Source: Megalobrama amblycephala (lineage: Eukaryota > Chordata > Actinopteri > Cypriniformes > Xenocyprididae). Taken from it: a stretch of 64,000 nt of DNA. The notes beneath the pieces are model-generated. The model did not search any database, had not been told where the DNA came from, and worked only from the letters and a program-made list of their open reading frames with translations. Within the stretch, counting starts at the first letter, position 1, and each line of letters begins with the position of its first letter. Made by a program: the position numbers and the translations under genes. Below, in pieces: positions 10,418 through 22,054 of this stretch. The stretch is taken from assembly GCF_018812025.1 (NCBI RefSeq), contig NC_063054.1, positions 7,117,082 to 7,181,081 of the forward strand, in the 5' to 3' direction.

Positions 10418-12360
10418 CATGATCATACTTATGACTATATGGATAATAAGTTCTCACAGATTGTCCCATCCCGTCAGAGATGTCAGTTTGTTTTAATGTT
10501 GGGGAAAAAAAAAAAAAAAAATGGTGTGGTAGTCATTCTGATTTGATCAGCCATGGTACTTGGCCTGACAAGTTTGAAGTCCACTGACTAAACCAATTTA
10601 CCAATATAGACATTCCCTTTAACAATCTAACAACAACAGAGTCTAACAACAACAGAACAGGATCCAAACCTTTTGACTGTCAGCACAGTGTGAACATTTC
10701 TGCAAAGCTGTGTTAACCGCTTGAGCTTAAACCCAAATTTGTTTTCAATTAGTGTCCCATTGCCGTGAAGTAGGTTCTGACAGCGGGCCAGTCACTCGGT
10801 TCTGTTCAAACTGCAGGTGGCATCAGTGATGTGCATTAGAGCCCCACAGCCCTTGTCATGCTGAGCTGAACCCAGACATAACTGGATAAAGCCAGAAAAA
10901 AAGGACTGTCTGCACCACAAGTGGAAATCTAGACTAAATCTAATACAACTTCAACCTAAGACCAGGAGCAAACGACATGGACACAACAGTCCGGAGTGTA
11001 ATCCAATCTCTGTGTGGTTTCTTCTCCTACATCTCCACTGGCACCAAAGAAGTGGGTTCTGGTTCTATCGGTCAACTTCTTAAATACAAACCGTACCTCC
11101 AAACATAGTCCATGAGATACGTAGAAGCCAATTTTGGCCAACATGTGGTCGTGCAGCATGTGTTTTATTAGGTGATGGACAAATAAAGTGTCTCAGAAAC
11201 AATGTGTGGGAAGACCGACTCTGGCCTTAAGCTGCTGTCATCTTGACTCGTGTTTCACAAGGGTTTCAGTGTCAATCTACACCCCAAAAAAATCCTTAAT
11301 ATCCTCCATATGCCCATATGAGAACAACATCTTTGGTACGCGGTTGTCTTTTCCCTCAGCCTTGATCAAAACAATATTCCCTCACTAAGCTAGGTCTTAT
11401 TTTGCCTTTGCTTATTTCACTTGGATTTGACTAACAACAAAAATATATGAATAGCCCTCCTTTGACACGGCGTATCCTTTGATGAGGTTGTTATTCCGAC
11501 AGCTGCCTACTCTTTTCCAGGAGAAACGTGTGGTATGTTGTTACACCTCAAAACCCTGCTGTGAAGCAGTTGTTGAAAGGGAAAAAAAAAGTACTAGGAA
11601 AAAAATGAAACAAAAGAAGTGACTAATTAGAGAGTGAAAGGTGGGATAGATGCCCCGTCTTCACCCTGAATCTCGTCACAGAGGTTCCTCAGAACCTGCG
11701 GACCCATAGGAGAGGCTGTGTATTGTGTCTGGGAAGAATTCAGTCTGCTTTCACCAGCACTCCCGCTGGTCAGCATGAGCAGAGGTTGCCAAGAACAGCA
11801 GTGGCCCACATCCCCACCCTCCTTTTGGGGCAGTTTGCCAGTTCCCTCTACTCCACTGCTCCATAGGGCATAGGGGAGGCGACAGGATCAGCTTGCCCAT
11901 GGACCTGATCACGTCCAGGTCATCAGCTGAGTGTGGTATTGTAATTTGTCCAGTTAAAATGAAACCCAGAGTGCACAGGTGAGGGCCGCAGATGTGGTAC
12001 TTCAGTTGGAACTTTTCCAGAATGTCATAATATACACGTCAGATCTTATATCTCGGAGTCCTTGGCATTGTCTTTAAAGAGAGAACGACTGGAAAAAGAC
12101 TATATAAAGAATGCAATAATGGAGATATCAATAAATAAGGGAGAGAAAAGAGTGATTGTTCAAGGCTAAGGCTGTGCATGGGTTGAAACTGAAGACAGTT
12201 TATGTTGTTTGGCCAGAATGTTCCAATCTTTTACCAGACCCAGCTATAGAACTTGTCCCTTGATGCCCGCTGACTAATATTTGACTGGTCTGAACCTGAT
12301 GTTCTATCTATTCCCTCAGGATCATCAGGAAAAAGAACAACAGTAATGATGTAAATGAAG
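10418..12360. other. Single-copy stretch
   Basis: No repeat relationship. The part at 11630-11950 is GC-richer than its surroundings and open on the minus strand for about 60 codons (11627-11809), but no domain or good splice sites are recognisable. A-run at 10503-10520. Confidence 0.45.
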
Positions 12361-12675
12361 GAATAATAATAATTTATGTTATTGTTTTTTTATTATTTAG
12401 CTTTATTAGTAAATTACGCTGTCATTGTTAATGTTGTTAGGACTGTCCTTTTAACAGTGCAATTGATTTCTGGGAAAAACACAATTATATTCCACAGTAG
12501 GATTTTCCAACAAATTCATGTAGTCATCCAGTTATTTTATTTAATTATTTTATTTTTTATTTTTTTTTAAATTAATTAATTAATTAATTTATTTATTTAT
12601 TTATTTATTTATATATATATTTTATTTTATTTATTTATTTTATTTTTGATTACTTTTTATTTCAGTTGACACCCT

Positions 12676-12718
<43 letters not shown>

Positions 12719-12720
12719 GG
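12361..12720. repeat. AT-rich simple-sequence block
   Basis: Composed of TTTA/ATTA tetranucleotide tracts (about 12545-12645) and a (TAA)n array at 12676-12718. Confidence 0.9.
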
Positions 12721-13851
12721 GCTATCATTTTAACACATCAATTTATGGCAATTAAATAAAAAAGTGATTAAAATTTATTTTGATTAATAATGTCCCATGA
12801 CCTTGTACATATATATTTTTGCAAGCAATTCAAGCTTGAAGTCCATACAGTGCCTCAACAAACCTCTCTGAGAGCAAATATTGATATATTTTTTTATAAA
12901 GAGTTTTTTTTAATTAATCAGCATATCATGAAATCACTTGTTTTAAATTATTGTTTATAATTTGAAGTACTTTAAGATCATAATTAATCTTTTATAAAAG
13001 AAGCCACAGACTATGATTTTCATTAAATTGCTTCTTTTTAAAGTAACGTTACCTTTGTTTAGGAGTTATATGATATATCCAGTCTGTAATAAGCAAAATG
13101 CCTTTTTTTTTTATTTTGATTGGAGTAACAACTCTTCAGTTTAACTGAAACTAATGATAGTTTGTTTTTATCTCTCTCCTTTGGTGTTACAGTAATCATT
13201 TGTAATATGCAAATTTACCTCTCGTATTCATCACAATCTCTCTTCTCTTGAAAAAAAAAAAAAAAAAAGTGAGAAAAAACACAGCTGTCCCTATTCTCCT
13301 CTACATAATACAGCCAAAATGTTCTGCATTGTAAAACACGGCTCATTTTTTTGTGATTCAGCATTAAGAGGAATAACAAACCAAGCGCCACATGACCTGT
13401 CAGTTGTAATGATTGATGGTGGTTGAGGAACAAGCATAGCTGACTTAATTAAATGAATGCCCTACCCCACGCTTTAGCTTAATTACATTAGCCCTCTCTC
13501 AACCGTGTTTGTTTTTTCTTTTCTTGCGGGAGGGATTGCGGTCATCTTGAGATCTTAAGGGTGTATTTGAAAGGGGGACTCTAAAGAAGTAGGATACTAT
13601 TTCTGGTGCGACTTCAGAACAGTTAAGCGCTTGTGCTGGCATTTTGCGATGAGACATCGCCCTCTGAACTTTTGCATATTTGAGCCGTGCCTTCAGGCCA
13701 GGTCCTGCTTCACAAAACATCTGATTCATGAACTGCTGAAATGTCATATTAAGTACTGTAATGCTCAAGTTTAAAGCATATCAAAGCACACAGTAAAATA
13801 ATGTATTTATTTATTTAAAGCCTTGGATTTACTTGAATTAAATAATGTTTA
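12721..13851. other. Single-copy stretch with TAATTA-rich block
   Basis: The segment 13440-13500 contains AGCTTAATTACATTAGCC and an upstream CTTAATTAAATGAATGC, dense homeodomain-core motifs, next to balanced-composition DNA up to 13770. The minus-strand frame at 13499-13768 (89 codons) shows no known domain. Candidate regulatory DNA, unproven. Confidence 0.4.
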
Positions 13852-14200
13852 GTGGCCCAAAAAGTTATGGACACTTAAGCTACTATTAAAAATAAATGAA
13901 TGTCCGTGCACAGATATAATAAAACATTGAGTGAAAAAAAAACTTTAAAAAACTTTTTTTTTTTTTTTTAAAAAGAGAGAAAAAAAAAGGTAATGTTCAG
14001 TGTTTAAATCATAAAATGCTAATGAAACACTCAGTCGATGTGATGAACTACACCTGTGGTAAACCTGTGAGAGCTTGAGGAGAACTGCTACACCAGCTGA
14101 TTAAAAGTCATTAAGAAAAATGGCTAGAAAAGTAAAGTTCATTCTAAGGGAAACTCAAGCAAAGCCCATCAGTATCCAAGTATGTTTTGAGATCAATGTT
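13852..14200 (+). mobile_element. Tc1-like 5' fragment
   Basis: Begins AGTGGCCCAAAAAGTTATGG, the style of Tc1-like terminal repeats in fish, and about 260 bp later has a MARKVKF-type start followed by decayed coding text. No matching right end was found, so this is a truncated 5' relic. Family not identified. Confidence 0.45.
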
Positions 14201-14204
14201 CAGT

Positions 14205-14455
14205 CCTGCACTATAAAAAATATATTTTCATGATTTATCACAACATTTTTTTTTTTCTTTTGTCAAATCAACTTAGATAATTAATGTGGTTCAGATAACA
14301 AAATATTTTGAGTTTCTGTTGATCAAACCAATCACCATTGTATTAACTCAATTTTTTTTAATTTCAATGAACTCAAAATTATAAAAGGCAACTTACTTTT
14401 TTAAGTTAAACCAACAATTATTTTTTTGCAGTCTGAAAACTTGAATTAGTAATCC
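14205..14455. mobile_element. CACTA-like MITE (tentative)
   Basis: Left end contains CACTATAAAAAATA and right end ATTTTTTTGCAGTC, an imperfect inverted pair, with internal TTAAGTTAAACCAAC and CAATTTTTTTTAATT words typical of fish EnSpm/CACTA-like MITEs. No transposase. Confidence 0.4.
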
Positions 14456-14485
14456 AAAATAACTAAAGAAAGTAAGGTAGTATTT

Positions 14486-14745
14486 TAGTTTGGGGTCCAG
14501 TTCTCATGATTAACTAGTGCTTATTAACTTGCATACTACTCGCATATTGGCTGTTTATATTATTACTTATAAAGCACATATTGATGCCTTATTTTCCATG
14601 ACAATATTCTAAATCCCTTAATACCCAGTACCTAAACCTAACCACTACAGCTACCTTATTAACTATTAATAAGCAGTAAATTAGGGGGTTATTGAGGCAA
14701 AAGTCATACTTAATAGTGAATATGTACCCTAAACTAAAGTGCGAC
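14486..14745. mobile_element. GGTAACACTTTA-type MITE, copy 1
   Basis: Shares order and wording with 17690-17934: CTTATTA.CTTGCAT, ATTGGCT.TTTAT, CTACCTTA.TAACTATTAA, CAGTAAATTAGG, GTTATTGAG..AAAGTCATA, CCCTA.ACTAAAGTG. Ends are more eroded here than at 17.7 kb. Confidence 0.75.
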
Positions 14746-17126
14746 TGAAAGTAAGTTTGTTTATTTATTTATTTATTTCACTCAAAATCCAGTAGAACCC
14801 ATGTTGATAAAAAGCTTTTTTAGGTCAAAATCTGCAGAATTCTGTGGTATGGATTTGTGAGCTAAGAATGACCCCAAAATATTTAATAAACGTTCAAAGA
14901 CTGGAGGATGTTTAGAACAAGGTGAATAACGGGTGTAAGTCTAGCAAATTTTCATTCATGCCTTATGGCAGATTCACATCACACGTTACATTTCACTTTA
15001 TCAGTTGAGCTGATAGCAACACAGTCGCAATAACAAAAACGTCAGAATATAATGTTGGAGTGATGATCCCTGCAGTCTAGATTATCATATCAAGCATTAA
15101 ACCTTGTTTCTAACTATTCTATTTTTGTCGTAGTTTTAAATAACATGTGACTCATCATATGCACTTTGCAGCATAGATAGAATGGCATCATAATAGTTTG
15201 TTTGTTAACTTGTTTTTCCTTGTCATTTGTGACTTTCCCTCACTGAATAACTTGCACTTTGCTGATGAATTGTGCAGCGCTTTAAAGTTACACCAGATGT
15301 GCGCTGAAACACTCCACGTGTAATTATTAGCAAAACTGATATTTTTGTTGCATTTTTTTAACTAGCATTTATTTTCCTCAAACTCTTGAAATCTTCATAA
15401 TGTACTTACTCTGGTATTTAAGTTTCATCTCAGCTTTTTTAGAACTGTATCACACATTCTTACACACACACACAACACGAATAAACACTTGAGCAGGTTC
15501 ACACATCACACACACGTATGTTATGTCCAAACAAGTGTTGGCTGGTAGAAAGCTTTACAGTATACAATAGTCAATGTTCTGGAAAAAAGACATGAAGATG
15601 GCTAAATAATTCATAAAAGTATATCCAGTTATCCAGCAATGAATTAAAATTTAAAAAGCCTGTCCACATGAACAGCATCAGATCACTCTGAATTTACGCA
15701 GTCCTGTCATAACCGTTTCCATGCTAACTTTTCATTCGCATGACATATTCCGTAATTGGCACAATTAGTTTTGATAATTCCGTTACGAAAGTCTCCAGTG
15801 CATCAGATAGATGTTTCTCTTTCAACCCAAGCTCAGATGTTTAAGCGAAAGCCACTTACTTCTACCGAAGCCTCTCGGTCTCAGCAGGTCAGAAGGGCAA
15901 CGGGAGCCTTCTGGAATTACGTATGTTTTTGATACCGACTCCAGCAGGGGAGAGCGAAACTCCTGAGCTCAAAAGAAGAAGCTCCCACTGAGACGTGCGG
16001 CGTCGGTCCCGAGAATGAGGCTCATGAGCACAACGCACCTTTGTGTTTCCTTATGTTTTGGCTGCTTGTAACTTAACCCCTCAGGAGCCAAGTCTAGCGC
16101 TGTCTAACCTGTCTTTTGTTTCTACATTCCATCTCTCGCACTCTTTCTTTTCTTTTTCGCAGTTATTTTCTATGTCCACGCCTGTCGATGAGCTCACTGG
16201 GTCAGGCTCATGTTTCAGCCTCGAACAGGAATTCGGAGGGTAGGCAGATTCTGAAAATGAGCCCGAGAGACGACTCGAGGAGAAGGAGCAGGTCATGGGG
16301 TTGCGTCCCGCCGAACAAAGCAGGAGTTATGAGGGTGAGGGGTCAGGCATGCCGCAGGATGTCAGCGCTCAGGGAGAATTAACCAGCAAGGGGACAGTCG
16401 CAGTTCCCCCAGGCAATAGTCCTTCGAGGAATATATCAAAAACTGGATTGGGGTTAGATCATATACTATGTTGTGGTAGTGCAACACACTGTATATAAAA
16501 CAACAATGCCATCTGATATCTTGTGTGTGTGTGTGGTGCCTATATCCAGCTGTGTGTTGCTGAGTAAAGAGCAAAATATAACTCAGGGTTGGTAAGGCCT
16601 TTCAACCCTTATGAGCTTTGGTGATATTTGATTTATGTTTGCGAGCTGGAATCCAATAAGCTGCTAACTGAGCACAACATGCTTTCGTTCATGATGCTTT
16701 ATGATCCAGCGGCATGACGGGTCATAACCGAGTCTGCTCTTTAGAGAACAAAAGCTTTTCACACATCAAGAGATCTTCCTGTATCTGCTTGACGCATGAC
16801 CGTGGAGAGAATGGCCTATGTGGACGATGCTATTATTGTTCTTTGAGTTGATTGTGTTTTTATGGGTTGACCAGCAAGAGATGAAATTCCGTGACGTCAC
16901 AGAGCAAGCTATTATTATAAGCTAGTTATTAGAAAGTAGTGTCTACTGCTTATACTGAAGAAATAAAAAGGTTCTTTTTTATGCTTAATCAAACCTGTTT
17001 CAACTTTATTCAGTAGTTGAATTTATTGAACATGTGACTTGTTAATACATGCTCACTTTCACATAAGGTAACACTTCTAAAGCCTAAAAATTGTGGCATG
17101 TGAAAGTAAAAATAAGTAATTCAGCA
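14746..17126. other. Single-copy stretch
   Basis: No repeat relationship found. It includes short CA tracts near 15462-15516. A balanced-composition block at 15840-16400 contains one splice-bounded open stretch listed separately. No recognised gene. Confidence 0.45.
16163..16239 (+). other. Possible exon (77 nt), unknown gene
   Basis: Preceded by a strong pyrimidine tract ending CTTTTTCGCAG and followed by GTAGGC. The frame through it reads ...MSTPVDELTGSGSCF... and stays open to the donor, after which a TAG follows. Length is not a multiple of three. No family recognised and no partner exon located, so it may be chance. Confidence 0.2.
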
Positions 17127-17257
17127 TTCCTATTGCTCAAACAATAGAGCATGATGCTGACAAGGTCATGGGTTTGATTCCCAGACAGTGCATGAACTGA
17201 TAAAATATACCTTGGATGCAAGTTGCTTTGGATAAAAGTGTCTGCCGAACACTTAAT
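17127..17257 (+). mobile_element. tRNA-derived SINE fragment
   Basis: Contains a decayed box-B-like GGTTTGATTCCC preceded by AAACAATAGAGCATGATGC (box-A side) and ends with AAGTTGCTTTGGATAAAAG followed by TGTCTGCC, a tail shared by many fish tRNA-SINEs and L2-like LINEs. Truncated and diverged. Confidence 0.75.
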
Positions 17258-17439
17258 TATTAATACATTTTTATTGCTTACATTTGTACAGAGCCCCTAA
17301 GGGGACATGGTGATGGAAAAATACCGACCCAGTCTTCTGTCACTTGGATCTTGGATTAAAGCAGATTTGTGAATTGATGAAATTTGTGTCAAATCCCGAT
17401 CCACCAATCCTGATGGAATCTCCAACAATGTTTTTCTTT
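17258..17439. other. Short unassigned gap
   Basis: Single-copy AT-rich DNA between the SINE fragment and the next TTAA element. Confidence 0.4.
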
Positions 17440-17443
17440 TTAA

Positions 17444-18175
17444 ATGGTTAGTTCACTCCAAAATGAAAATTCTGTCCATAATTACTCACCCTCATGTCGT
17501 TCCGAACCCATAAGACTTCCGTACATCTTCAGAATACCAAATCCTTGATGACAGAATGCTGTGAGATTTTCTTCCATAGACTGCCTTTGCAACTGACACT
17601 TTGATGCTTCAAAAAGTTCATAAAGAGAATCTCAAACACTTCCGCAAAAGGTTTATTCTTGTGCATTATTTAGGTTAGGTTGAGTAACAGTAACACTTTA
17701 TACTATGGTCTTTTAACTAGTTGCTTATTAGCATGCATATTACTAGAATATTGGCTATTTATTAGTACTTATTAAGCACATATAAATGCATTATTCTGCA
17801 TGACCTTATTTTATATTATTAACCCTACCAATACCTAAACTTAACAACTACCTTACTAACTATTAAAATGCAGTAAATTAGGTGTTTATTGAGAGAAAAG
17901 TCATAGTTTGTGTTCCCTATACTAAAGTGTTACCGGTGTTGAGCTTCTGTTTATGACTAAACCCCTCAATTCATATGAATTATTTTTCCGATCTCTTTAT
18001 GATCTTTTTGAAGTGTCAGTTGCAAAGGCAGTCTATGGAAGGAAATCTGACCGCATTCTGTCATCACAAAGATCTTCATTTGTGTTCTGAAGATGAACGA
18101 AAGTCTTACGAGTTTGGAACAAAATGAGGGTGAGTAATTAATGACATAATTTTCATTTTGTGATGAACCAACCCT
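17444..18175. mobile_element. TTAA foldback element (AGTTCACCC family), interrupted
   Basis: TTAA at 17440-17443 and 18176-18179 flank inverted ends: left GGTTAGTTCACTCCAAAATG, right CATTTTGTGATGAACCAACC. Inner arms also pair: CTTCCATAGACTGCCTTTGC at 17573 against GCAAAGGCAGTCTATGGAAG at 18022. A GGTAACACTTTA-type MITE (17690-17934) sits in the loop. Non-coding; Kolobok or piggyBac-type mobilisation is inferred from the TTAA. Confidence 0.85.
17690..17934. mobile_element. GGTAACACTTTA-type MITE, copy 2, nested
   Basis: Left GTAACACTTTATACTATGG and right CCCTATACTAAAGTGTTACC are inverted repeats. It interrupts the loop of the surrounding TTAA foldback, so it inserted later. Ends resemble those of the larger element at 38429-40981 (GGTAACACTTTAC). 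Confidence 0.85.
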
Positions 18176-18231
18176 TTAAGAGCAGGGATGTGCTGAGCAT
18201 AGTAATTTCATCAATAATAATAAAACATTAA

Positions 18232-18720
18232 AGGGAACCAGTTATGTCTTGATTTTGTTTTTGATGTCATCTAGAATAGTTTTTTCATGTTTGAATGTTC
18301 AAACACATTATTTTTCACATTTTTTTTTACATTGTTTCAGCACCTCTCTTGCCAGTCTGTCAGTAACACTCTGTTTATTTCCTGTCTCTATGAAGCCCCT
18401 CCTTTCAAAGAGCGCAATGTGGTCTGATTGGTCGGCTGGACCAGTGTGTTGTGATTGGTCAGCCACTTTGAGTGTGTTTGGCGAATGTCACACCCCTTAC
18501 CATAACCAAGAGTTTCAACAAACTACTGACACAACCCCCCACACCTTTTTTTTTTTTTTTTTTTTTTTTTTTTCTTGTACCTTGAGCAGGAATTATTTAA
18601 ATAAGGGATGTTGTGACATGTATGTTCTCCGGAAGAGACTCAAGACTGCAATTGTTTCAGGGAGGTCGGAAACAGTGCTTCATGATATAGAAAATATTTG
18701 CTTTGTAACTTAGCAGACCT
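18232..18720. mobile_element. TTAA element, left end only
   Basis: TTAA at 18228-18231 followed by AGGGAACCAGTTATGTC and text (AATGTTCAAACACATTATTT; GTGATTGGTCAGCC) characteristic of fish TTAA elements. No right terminus is seen; the element breaks near a T homopolymer at 18546-18573. The 154-codon frame across it is an accident of the repeat. Confidence 0.55.
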
Positions 18721-19880
18721 TTTTCATGCTCAAACAGCAATATTACACACACACACACAAAAGCTAAAAATGTTGAAGCATAATTGAAACCCGTTAATTT
18801 TGGCCAGGTCCAATTAAATCTTGTTGTGTTTGAAATAGTGGGTTCGTTGAAGTGGTCCTAGTGATTTTTTTCTTGGCTATTTTTTCTCATGCCTTCACCT
18901 GTCTAGCAGGAAGAGTGGCCTCTTTTAGTGACAGGAAATATCTGAGTGAGCACTTGAGGCAAAGATATCAGGAATCTCGATATCCACCCCCCTCCCTCAT
19001 GGCAGTTTCACAAGTGCAATAGGCTAATCTCTCACACGGTTAGCGCTCTCATCTGAGGGAGTGCTTTTTCCCCCAGCCAGGAATGTGGAATGAGTCACCG
19101 GCAGAGCTGAACGAGAGTTCTATGATGGCTCACACGCACTCACACACATGGGCTGGTTCCCATGGGAACCCCATCGCAGTGAACAACTTGCTTTGTTTTG
19201 TTACATTTCCTGTAGCATCCTCACATGTCAATTATATTTTGAATTTGCACCATTGTAATCAGTAGTTTGTTTTGGGCAAAACAAAGTTCTGAACTGCTCA
19301 ACCCATTATTACTTCTGAGACGGCAATACCTCTTTCAGCGCCCACATCATCTGTTGAATAAATTCAATGCAGCCTACTTGGCTGATTGTTTTTTCCTCAT
19401 CCAAGATATCTGACCACACTGATTGGACGCTCACAAAGTTGGAACAGACATCAATTGTTGCCATGGCAGGAGGCAGTAAACAGGCTGGGAGGTCCGTCTC
19501 AGAAGAAAATAAACTGCTTTTAATTATACAGCTGCGTTTATCCGGCATCGGCTTAATCCTGCGGATAAAACTTGATTTATTTACAAATCTACAAATCTCT
19601 AAATAAAATGTATTTTTAGATGAATAATTAGATGCATAAAAAAAACAGCCATGGTTTCCTGATATTGTTGCAAATCTAGACTAAATTTTTTAAAATGTTG
19701 CATTTTCTTGTTGGTTCGGTTTTCTGAAATTTGTAAACAAAAGTGTGAGCAAACTGTCATTTTGAATGTTTGTGCACTGCTTGTATTCCAAGTTTAGTTT
19801 TTTTAGGCCTTTCCGAGTTTCAAGACAGATGTACTGTATGGCTCCGTGGGTTCTAATAATCACTATAATTTCTATTTACC
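18721..19880. other. Single-copy stretch
   Basis: No repeat relationship seen. Two overlapping antiparallel frames of 79 codons at 19309-19606 have no recognisable domain. Confidence 0.45.
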
Positions 19881-19887
19881 ACATTAA

Positions 19888-20382
19888 AGGGATAGTTCAC
19901 CCAAAAATGAAAATTTGATGTTTATCTGCTTACCCCCCAGCGCATCCAAGATGTAGGTGTCTTTGTTTCGGCAGTAATGTCTCACACTCATTGAAGTATA
20001 TGCGTGAGACATCACTGCCGCTGTCAGAGCGCGATCAGACCAAACGAATCGAGTGATGAATGCAGTTGGACATAGTGGTGTATTAGAGGTAAAAAATGAT
20101 ATAAAAACTGTTCGGTTTCTCACACAAACCGATCGTTTCGTGTCTAAGGCATCAAAGTGTCGTCACGAGCCGCAGGGTTTAATTTGGATTTGTCTGTCGT
20201 GTTTTATTTACTCTTATAGTCCAAGTTCCCGCTGACTTGCATTATACCACTGACAGACGGCAGCGGTTGCAGTTAAAAATCATCATTTGTGTTCTACTGA
20301 AGAAACAAAGACACCTACATCTTGGATGCGCTGGGGGTAAGCAGATAAACATCAAATTTTCATTTTTGGGTGAACTATCCCT
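19888..20382. mobile_element. TTAA foldback element (AGTTCACCC family), well preserved
   Basis: TTAA at 19884-19887 and 20383-20386. The left arm AGGGATAGTTCACCCAAAAA and right arm TTTTTGGGTGAACTATCCCT begin inverted repeats about 85 bp long that remain nearly identical through CATCCAAGATGTAGGTGTC. The short loop has no transposase. Of the related copies in the window this is the least diverged between arms. Confidence 0.95.
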
Positions 20383-20386
20383 TTAA

Positions 20387-22050
20387 GCACAAATAAAGGC
20401 CGCCGTTTCACAAGGAGCGACATGTTTTGAATTACAGTGATGTGCTGACCCATAGATTTTGTCTCCAAAGATATATCAGATATACTCATAGGGATATTGC
20501 ATATAGATGTTGGTTGGTTCTTTGGTCCGACTGGATTGCATTCTCACTAAAAGTGATCTTTTCCAGAGTTCCTTCTGAACCGATTTTGAACTGCCTGAAA
20601 CAAGTGGTCGCTAATTACATTCTTACTTCCTGCTTGAACCTTTGTATAAAATCTGCATAATTCCAGCCTATGGTCTTCATTTATTGTTTATTTTACTCTG
20701 CCCTCAAACACTGTAACTGAGACCTGGAAGAGTTTGTTCGTGTGGTCGACATGTCGAAAAGGCACAGCATTCTGAACTGCGAAAACAAATCTACTTTGCA
20801 TGTACTTCCAAAGGATGAGGACTCGGAGCTCGAATTGATACAGTAAAACCGACTCTATCGTTACTGTTTATATCACTGTGTATCAAGCACTAAGGAAGCA
20901 TTCGGAGCTGAAATTCAGATATGTTAATGGCCGTTTTGTTTCCGACACATGCCTTAATGCCAATTAAAAAAGGCTGGGCCATCTGACCAATCAGAGCAGA
21001 GTAGACCAATCAAAACAGACTGGACATTTCGGCTTCAATCACAGCAGAGTAGACCAATCACAACAGGGGCACGTTCAAGCTCAAACCGGATGCGCAATGC
21101 TTTGCAATGGTTTCCGGGTTGAACGACATGTTTCCTGGAAAAGGTGTACAATGGTGTGCAACGGGGTTTGAGATACGTTTTCTCTTGTTTGTCAAAAATG
21201 TCAGCCACGATCAGCAGCAACATGGATATTAACCACGTGGTATTAAAGAGAGAGCTCATACAATGGGTCCAAGTAAAGTCGTTTACAAATGTGTCCGCTG
21301 CAGCTCGGTATATGCAACAATTGAACATATATTAGAAGACATGTTTGTCATAAGAGTTTTAGGTCCCACTTTATATTAAGTGGCCTTAACTACTATGTAC
21401 TTACATCAAAAAATAAGTACAATGTACTTATTGGGTTCATATTGAATTGCAAAACACTTTTGCTGCTATTGAGGTGGGGTACGGGTAAGGTTAGGGAAAG
21501 CTTTGGTGGTATGGGTAGGTTTAAGGGTAGGGGTAAGGGTTAAGGGATGTATCAGCAGTGTAATTATAAATGTAATTACAGAAATTAATTACACATGTAA
21601 TTACATGCAGGTGTTTTTAAAATATAAGTACAATGTAAAAACTTGTATGTACACAATAAGTGCATTGTATCAAATGATTAATTTAAATGTAAGTACATAG
21701 TAGTTAAGGCCACTTAATATAAAGTGGGTCCGAGTTTTATAGTAAAAAAACAATCAATTCTTCAAAAAGAACACAAAGAATGGTCTTCTCAGCCGCCATA
21801 GTTGCAACTCTTGCGTCATCAGAACAGGGTGTTGAACGCACCACCGTTTCTGTTTAAAAAAGTTTTGCAACGTTTTGTCGGGGCTGAACACAGCCCTGAC
21901 TAGGCATTCAGACCAATCACAACAGACTGGGCTGTCTGATCAGATAAGAGGTGATGCCGCAATGTATATTATGAGAAAAATAAAGTGTTTTTTGACCTTG
22001 GATGCACATAAACCTATTTTAGGAGACCTCCAAAACAAAATTAGTAACCT
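20387..22050. repeat. Diffuse repeat-derived block hosting an hAT MITE
   Basis: Contains three local repeats of (AG/AC)ACCAATCA(A/C)A(A/C)CAGACTGG type at 20975, 21000, 21050 and 21910, and words such as GACATGTCGAAAAGGCACAG seen in fish TTAA elements. The ends are not clear. The CACGTTCAAGCTCAAACCGG / GTTGAACGCACCACC phrases suggest a decayed inverted structure around the inserted MITE. Non-coding. Confidence 0.45.
21362..21731. mobile_element. hAT MITE with perfect 8-bp TSD
   Basis: Left end GGTCCCACTTTATATTAAGT and right end ACTTAATATAAAGTGGGTCC are long inverted repeats (about 45 bp including CTACTATGTACTTACAT). The flanks are the same 8-mer GAGTTTTA at 21354-21361 and 21732-21739. The interior is GTAAGGTTAGGG-rich. 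No coding capacity. Confidence 0.95.
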
Positions 22051-22054
22051 TTAA

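Noticed and set aside
11627..11809. Minus-strand 60-codon frame in GC-richer DNA
   Set aside because: No domain, no good splice sites, and a competing frame is equally open.
13499..13768. Minus-strand 89-codon frame
   Set aside because: No recognisable family and a poor initiation context; kept only as part of a candidate non-coding block.
17127..17257. Functional tRNA gene
   Set aside because: Box A is eroded, no cloverleaf can be drawn, and the tail is a SINE tail.
18249..18713. 154-codon frame, the second longest in the window
   Set aside because: Runs through a decayed TTAA element and encodes a long poly-F from a T homopolymer.
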